Both the position numbers and the translations under genes were made by a program. 64,000 nt of DNA from NCBI RefSeq assembly GCF_030253575.1, contig NC_080557.1:47024501-47088500 (forward strand), read 5' to 3'. This document shows, piece after piece, positions 60,501-64,000 of this stretch; the stretch's first letter is position 1, and every line of letters starts with the position of its first letter. The DNA is from Rhododendron vialii (lineage: Eukaryota > Streptophyta > Magnoliopsida > Ericales > Ericaceae). The notes under the pieces were generated by a model that had not been told where the DNA came from, made no database searches, and was given only the letters and a program-made list of their open reading frames with translations.

Positions 60501-61085
60501 ATATCCGCTCTTGGCCACAAAAACATAAAACATTTTAGCTCAAAAGAGGAGAGTAGTCAATGGGAAAAAACCCAAAAAAAAAAAATCAGGTCGAACTAGG
60601 GGTACCAAGGAGTATGATGTTCACAGTACAACAAAAGGGAATCACACAAAAACGGAAAACAAAACAAACATTTAGAAATACTTTAGAAAAACTTTAGATG
60701 CGCCTAAAAAAAATATGGTTGTGGTAAGAAGAAAGTTCCTAAGAGATAATTTCAAACAAAAATAATGAAAAATGAGCCGGCATAGAACTGGAATTTGTCA
60801 CGGAAAATGATACTAATCAAGATCAGGAGTTTGTGAACCGCATACAAAGGAAAACATAATGAATAAGCAGCTGTAGACTGTAATCAAGCATGGGGAAAAA
60901 GAAGAGAAAAAAAAAAAACTGATCTTATCAAGTGCTACTAAAATATAAGACTTTGAGCAGGGGGGAAAAAACACGAGTACTCTCCCCAAAGATCATGAGA
61001 TACTGAAGATGCAATCAGTTAAATGGGTCGAGTTGGAAGAGTGACTACTTGCCTGTAAAGCCAAAGTCGGTCTTCCGAGTTCCAT
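57581..61085 (-). other. Unresolved minus-strand gene region (exon-like pieces)
   Basis: Several minus-strand segments have good splice signals and protein-like frames, but I could not join them in one frame. They are: 61085-61053 (ATG to LALQ, ending CAG|GCAAGT, a good GC-AG donor); 60311-60254 (reads FDTKAFEAPEPSGVQTFAA in one frame, TATCCCAG acceptor, GCG|GTGAGT donor); about 59955-59895 (after TCTTTACAG, reads DTNILFGYVREFLKKSTP then stop); about 59480-59376 (YCSGDGEASMVFSGTVVHSD, GIVATSADCLKHLKGTEHE, before GAG|GTGACG); and 57707-57581 (after TTTTCTCAG, reads YIWFGYPLLTKEEKSRK to a stop). The 59480 piece vaguely resembles the start of a Deg-type trypsin fold. There may be more than one gene. 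No function is assigned. Confidence 0.3.
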
Positions 61086-61399
61086 GGAAGACTTCAAGCC
61101 CCCTTATCCACAAGTCCCGAATGACTACAAGCCAAAAGCATTTCAGGAATCTTGTTTGAAGAACTTGAATGAGGGAAATGCTTCGAATGAGGAATGCTGT
61201 TCTGCTGGGCGATCAGATCATCGAGAATCAAGTTCGGTGCTGGGGTTCTCCGTGAGTTTCGTTGGAGCCCCTGGGTTCTGTGTGAGAGTGAACAAGATGC
61301 GTGAAATGCGCTATCCTTTAACCCGTGGCCTTATTGATAGGAAAGCGTGAAATGGAAATACGCTTCCTTGTAACAGTGCCCGCTAACTTTTGCTCCTGG

Positions 61400-62919
61400 A
61401 CGCTAACCTTTGCTTCTGGCCGCAAAATTAGGAAAGCGCAAAAATCAAACACGCTTTTGGTTAATATAGACTTCGCAGATTCAACATGAGAAGTCTATTT
61501 AACACACTCCTGCTACATTTGTAATCAAATATGTACTTATTTCAAGATCTACATCGTTCATATTGTATAAATCATCAATAAAACTAAACCTAGAAAAATT
61601 CGTTTTAATCCGACATGAATAAACGTCTTATCGAGTAGTTAAATTAAGATTTTGCATTTGTGATAATAGGCTGGGCTACATTGAGTCAAATCCAGAGTAG
61701 ACTCCGCTTTGAAAGCCGACGTCAATTAAGAGTAAATATCACTAGCAGCCCTAGATTTCATTCTAATCATATTGCATGCCCCTTTATTCTCTAAACTCAC
61801 ACTGCACCAACTTCTTTTTGTGAAATTGTGTATCACATAAACCCCCAATTTCAACGAAACAATTTCCAAGATACTTAGACGGCAAACTCTCCTTTTTCTT
61901 TTTAAAAAAAATAATCACCGCACTCATTTTCTATACCAATAGATATTCCAAACACTACAAAAAAAAACAAATCCCAAAGTCAAAACTCATCTCTTTTTAT
62001 CCAAATAAATTCAGTTGTGTTCAAATAGGTGGTGGTCTTGTGATTTTGGAGAAGGTAGATCCATGATTGATCCATTTGTTTTTTTATTTGTATTCTTTGA
62101 ATTTTTTTAATCTCAGTTTATACTTCCTTACGTTTTGTATTGTTCGATGTTGTAAATACTTTAAAAAAAAGCTTTTAAAAAAATCGCTAAAAACCAAGAA
62201 ATATCCATTATTTTAAAAAATTAAGACCCAAGGGGGTCACGTGCCCCTGGAATTTTATCACATAATATTTCTTTTTTCAACAAACTTTTTATTTTGTTTT
62301 CCTACGCCTATTCAAAAGATTTTAGAAGAATTGAAAATTTTGGGTATTGGGTTTATTGTGTTGTCGTGGATTTCCAACTACATCAATGGACCCCTTCAAG
62401 ATTTGACATGTAATCTGCTATTTATTGATAAATTTTCATAATTAAAAACTCGGCAGAGTTAATTGTAAGAAAAATTAATAATGAATGTAAAGCCTTTTGT
62501 GCTTACGTTTTAGTGTTTTAGTGTTTCTGAGAAGATCTGACCCATTGATCATAGTATTGAACAATTTAGATTGCGACTGTCTCCTCGAGTTCAAAACATG
62601 AACCAAAGACGATCAGACTTATTGACATTTTTGGTCTCCAAAGTATTACTCGCGTTCCCTTTTAGTCCCTAACCTATCAATTGCGTGAAATTGGTCCCCA
62701 ATGTTTCAATTTTGTGTTTAAAAGGTCCCCACAATTAATTTCGTAGTCTCTTTCCATCAAAATGATTGAAAAAATTACAAATATTACCCTTAAAATTTAT
62801 AACTACATTTTAGTTAAGCCCCTATCCTATTTCTATAAAGTTTATTCAAATCTTTTTCACATTTGTTTGTTTTGCATCATTTTTTTTTAATTATTGATTC
62901 ATTTCGAAGAGAGAAATTC
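61400..62919. other. Intergenic, no gene seen
   Basis: AT-rich sequence. A segment at about 62620-62735 with TTTGGTCTCCAAAGTA, TAGTCCCTAACCTATCAATT and TTGGTCCCCAATGTTTC has the look of a repetitive element end, but I cannot define its borders. Confidence 0.35.
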
Positions 62920-63990
62920 AAAAGCTAAAAATTAAAATCGAAAGTAATTTTTTTTGAATAAATTACGACAATAATCCAAAAAATTGTCTATTCCGGCCAC
63001 TGCCGCTCATAAGTCACTTACCACAGCAATCACCCACCGCCTTTGCCACTTCAACCCACCATAGCCACCCATTCAAGTCACCACCTCATAGAACCCACGT
63101 ATATTAAGGCCTGTTTTTTAGAAATCAAAAAGCTAGATTACTTTTTCGTCTTTATTCAAAAAAATCATTTTTAGTTTTGCATTCATTTTTCGTGGATTAT
63201 TGGTTTGCCTCAACAAGATGAATCTAAAATGAAAAAAATCAAGATAATTTTCTTTAAAAAGTTCATTAAAAACAAACCAATAATAAGTTTTTAAGTTTGG
63301 TTAATAAGTTTTTAAACCCAAAACCCTTAAACACTACCCTAGGGTTTACGGTTAGGGGTTAGGGTTTAAAAACTTAATAACCAAACTAATTTTTTTGGAA
63401 TAAAGACAAAAAAAAGTTATCATAATTTTTTGTGGATTATTGGTTGGTTTTTATGAACTTTTTAAAGAAAATTATCTTAATTTTTTATTTTTTAGATTCC
63501 TCTTGTCGATACAAATCAATAATCCACGAAAAATGGATACTAAACTAAAAATTAAAAAAAAAATTGAATAAAGACAAAAAAAGTAATCCAACCTTTTGAT
63601 TTCTTGAAAACAGGCCTTAATATATGTACATTTTTTTTATTCGAGTATGTATGTTTATTTACTTTCTAACTTCTTTTATATATTTACGTATATGCCATAT
63701 GAAAGATAAGGTAAATGACTCATATATGCATAAAGATAGAACAATGAATGAGGGAGAGGGGCCAGAACATAAGCGATAATGGGGGAGTCAAACTTTGACA
63801 GTTATGAATTCTATGAGGTGGTGACTTGAATAGGTGGCTATGGTACAGGTTGAAGTGGCAAAGGTGGTGAGTGATTGCGGTGACAAGTGAGTTACGAGAG
63901 GTCGTGGCCGGAACAAACAATTTTTTAAATATTATTGTCATAATTTATTCAAAAAAATTTACCTCCATAACAATTTTTAGTTTTTAAATT
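62920..63990. repeat. Large inverted repeat with a nested fold-back element
   Basis: The left arm (about 62925-63095: TAAATTACGACAATAAT, TTCCGGCCACTGCC, TTTGCCACTTCAACCCACCA, CATTCAAGTCACCACCTCAT) is mirrored by the right arm (about 63808-63985: ATGAGGTGGTGACTTGAATA, GGTTGAAGTGGCAAAGG, GTGGCCGGAAC, ATTGTCATAATTTATTC). The arms are about 170 bp and some 700 bp apart. The right end continues toward the window edge, so the full element may extend beyond it. Another palindromic element fills much of the loop (63107-63620). Confidence 0.75.
63107..63620. mobile_element. Fold-back element inside the larger inverted repeat
   Basis: ATATTAAGGCCTGTTTTTTA at the left pairs with GAAAACAGGCCTTAATAT at the right. 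Further in, AATCTAAAATG..., GATAATTTTCTTTAAAAAGT and TTGGTTTG have inverted partners (ACTTTTTAAAGAAAATTATC, CCAATAAT). The loop contains CCCTAGGGTTTACGGTTAGG, a degenerate telomere-like stretch of two or three units. There is no ORF. Confidence 0.75.
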
Positions 63991-64000
63991 CCTCTGATTG

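Overview
The window is nuclear DNA from a plant, almost certainly a eudicot. It has short GT-AG introns in an AT-rich background, several plant-specific families (GPI-anchored lipid transfer proteins, an FLZ zinc finger, a seed-maturation LEA protein), plant-type L1 LINE and tRNA-SINE copies, and many MITEs. I cannot name the species from sequence alone. Gene density is low: seven complete gene models (about one per 9 kb), two gene fossils, and one minus-strand stretch with unresolved exon-like segments.

Layout. 0-6 kb: a tandem lipid-transfer-protein (LTPG) cluster with one dead copy and two intact copies; the second has a hAT-type MITE in intron 2. 8.6-13.6 kb: a ten-exon WDR4/TRM82 homologue, the non-catalytic partner of the tRNA m7G46 methyltransferase. 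14-28 kb: a graveyard of repeats holding a MULE-type MITE with a 9-bp target duplication, a 2.1-kb solo LTR with a 5-bp target duplication that appears to sit inside an older inverted-repeat element, two Stowaway-like MITEs, several long fold-back elements, and three tandem copies of one fold-back unit. 28.6-30.1 kb: an FLZ-domain protein gene. 33.8-35 kb (minus strand): a PNRC-motif protein gene. 37-42.4 kb: a near full-length but dead L1 LINE with target-site duplications. 42.9-44.6 kb: a striking array of short repeats around the motif CTATGAGAACTG whose orientation flips in blocks. 45 kb: an orphan first exon of microsomal GST 3 whose start codon reads ACG. 46.3-46.9 kb: an HSP20-like single-exon gene. 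52.6-53.8 kb: an SMP-type LEA gene with ABRE and TATA signals. 54.3-56.3 kb (minus strand): ribosomal protein uS13 (RPS18), with the start codon alone in exon 1. 57.5-61.1 kb: minus-strand exon-like pieces I could not assemble. 62.9 kb to the end: nested inverted repeats running off the window.

The genes do not form a pathway. They are independent housekeeping genes (WDR4, RPS18), cell-surface genes (LTPG), stress or seed genes (LEA, HSP20-like) and regulatory genes (FLZ, PNRC-like), separated by transposon debris. Exon boundaries were placed by eye from GT/AG signals and reading-frame continuity. Family names come from recognised motifs, not from database searches.
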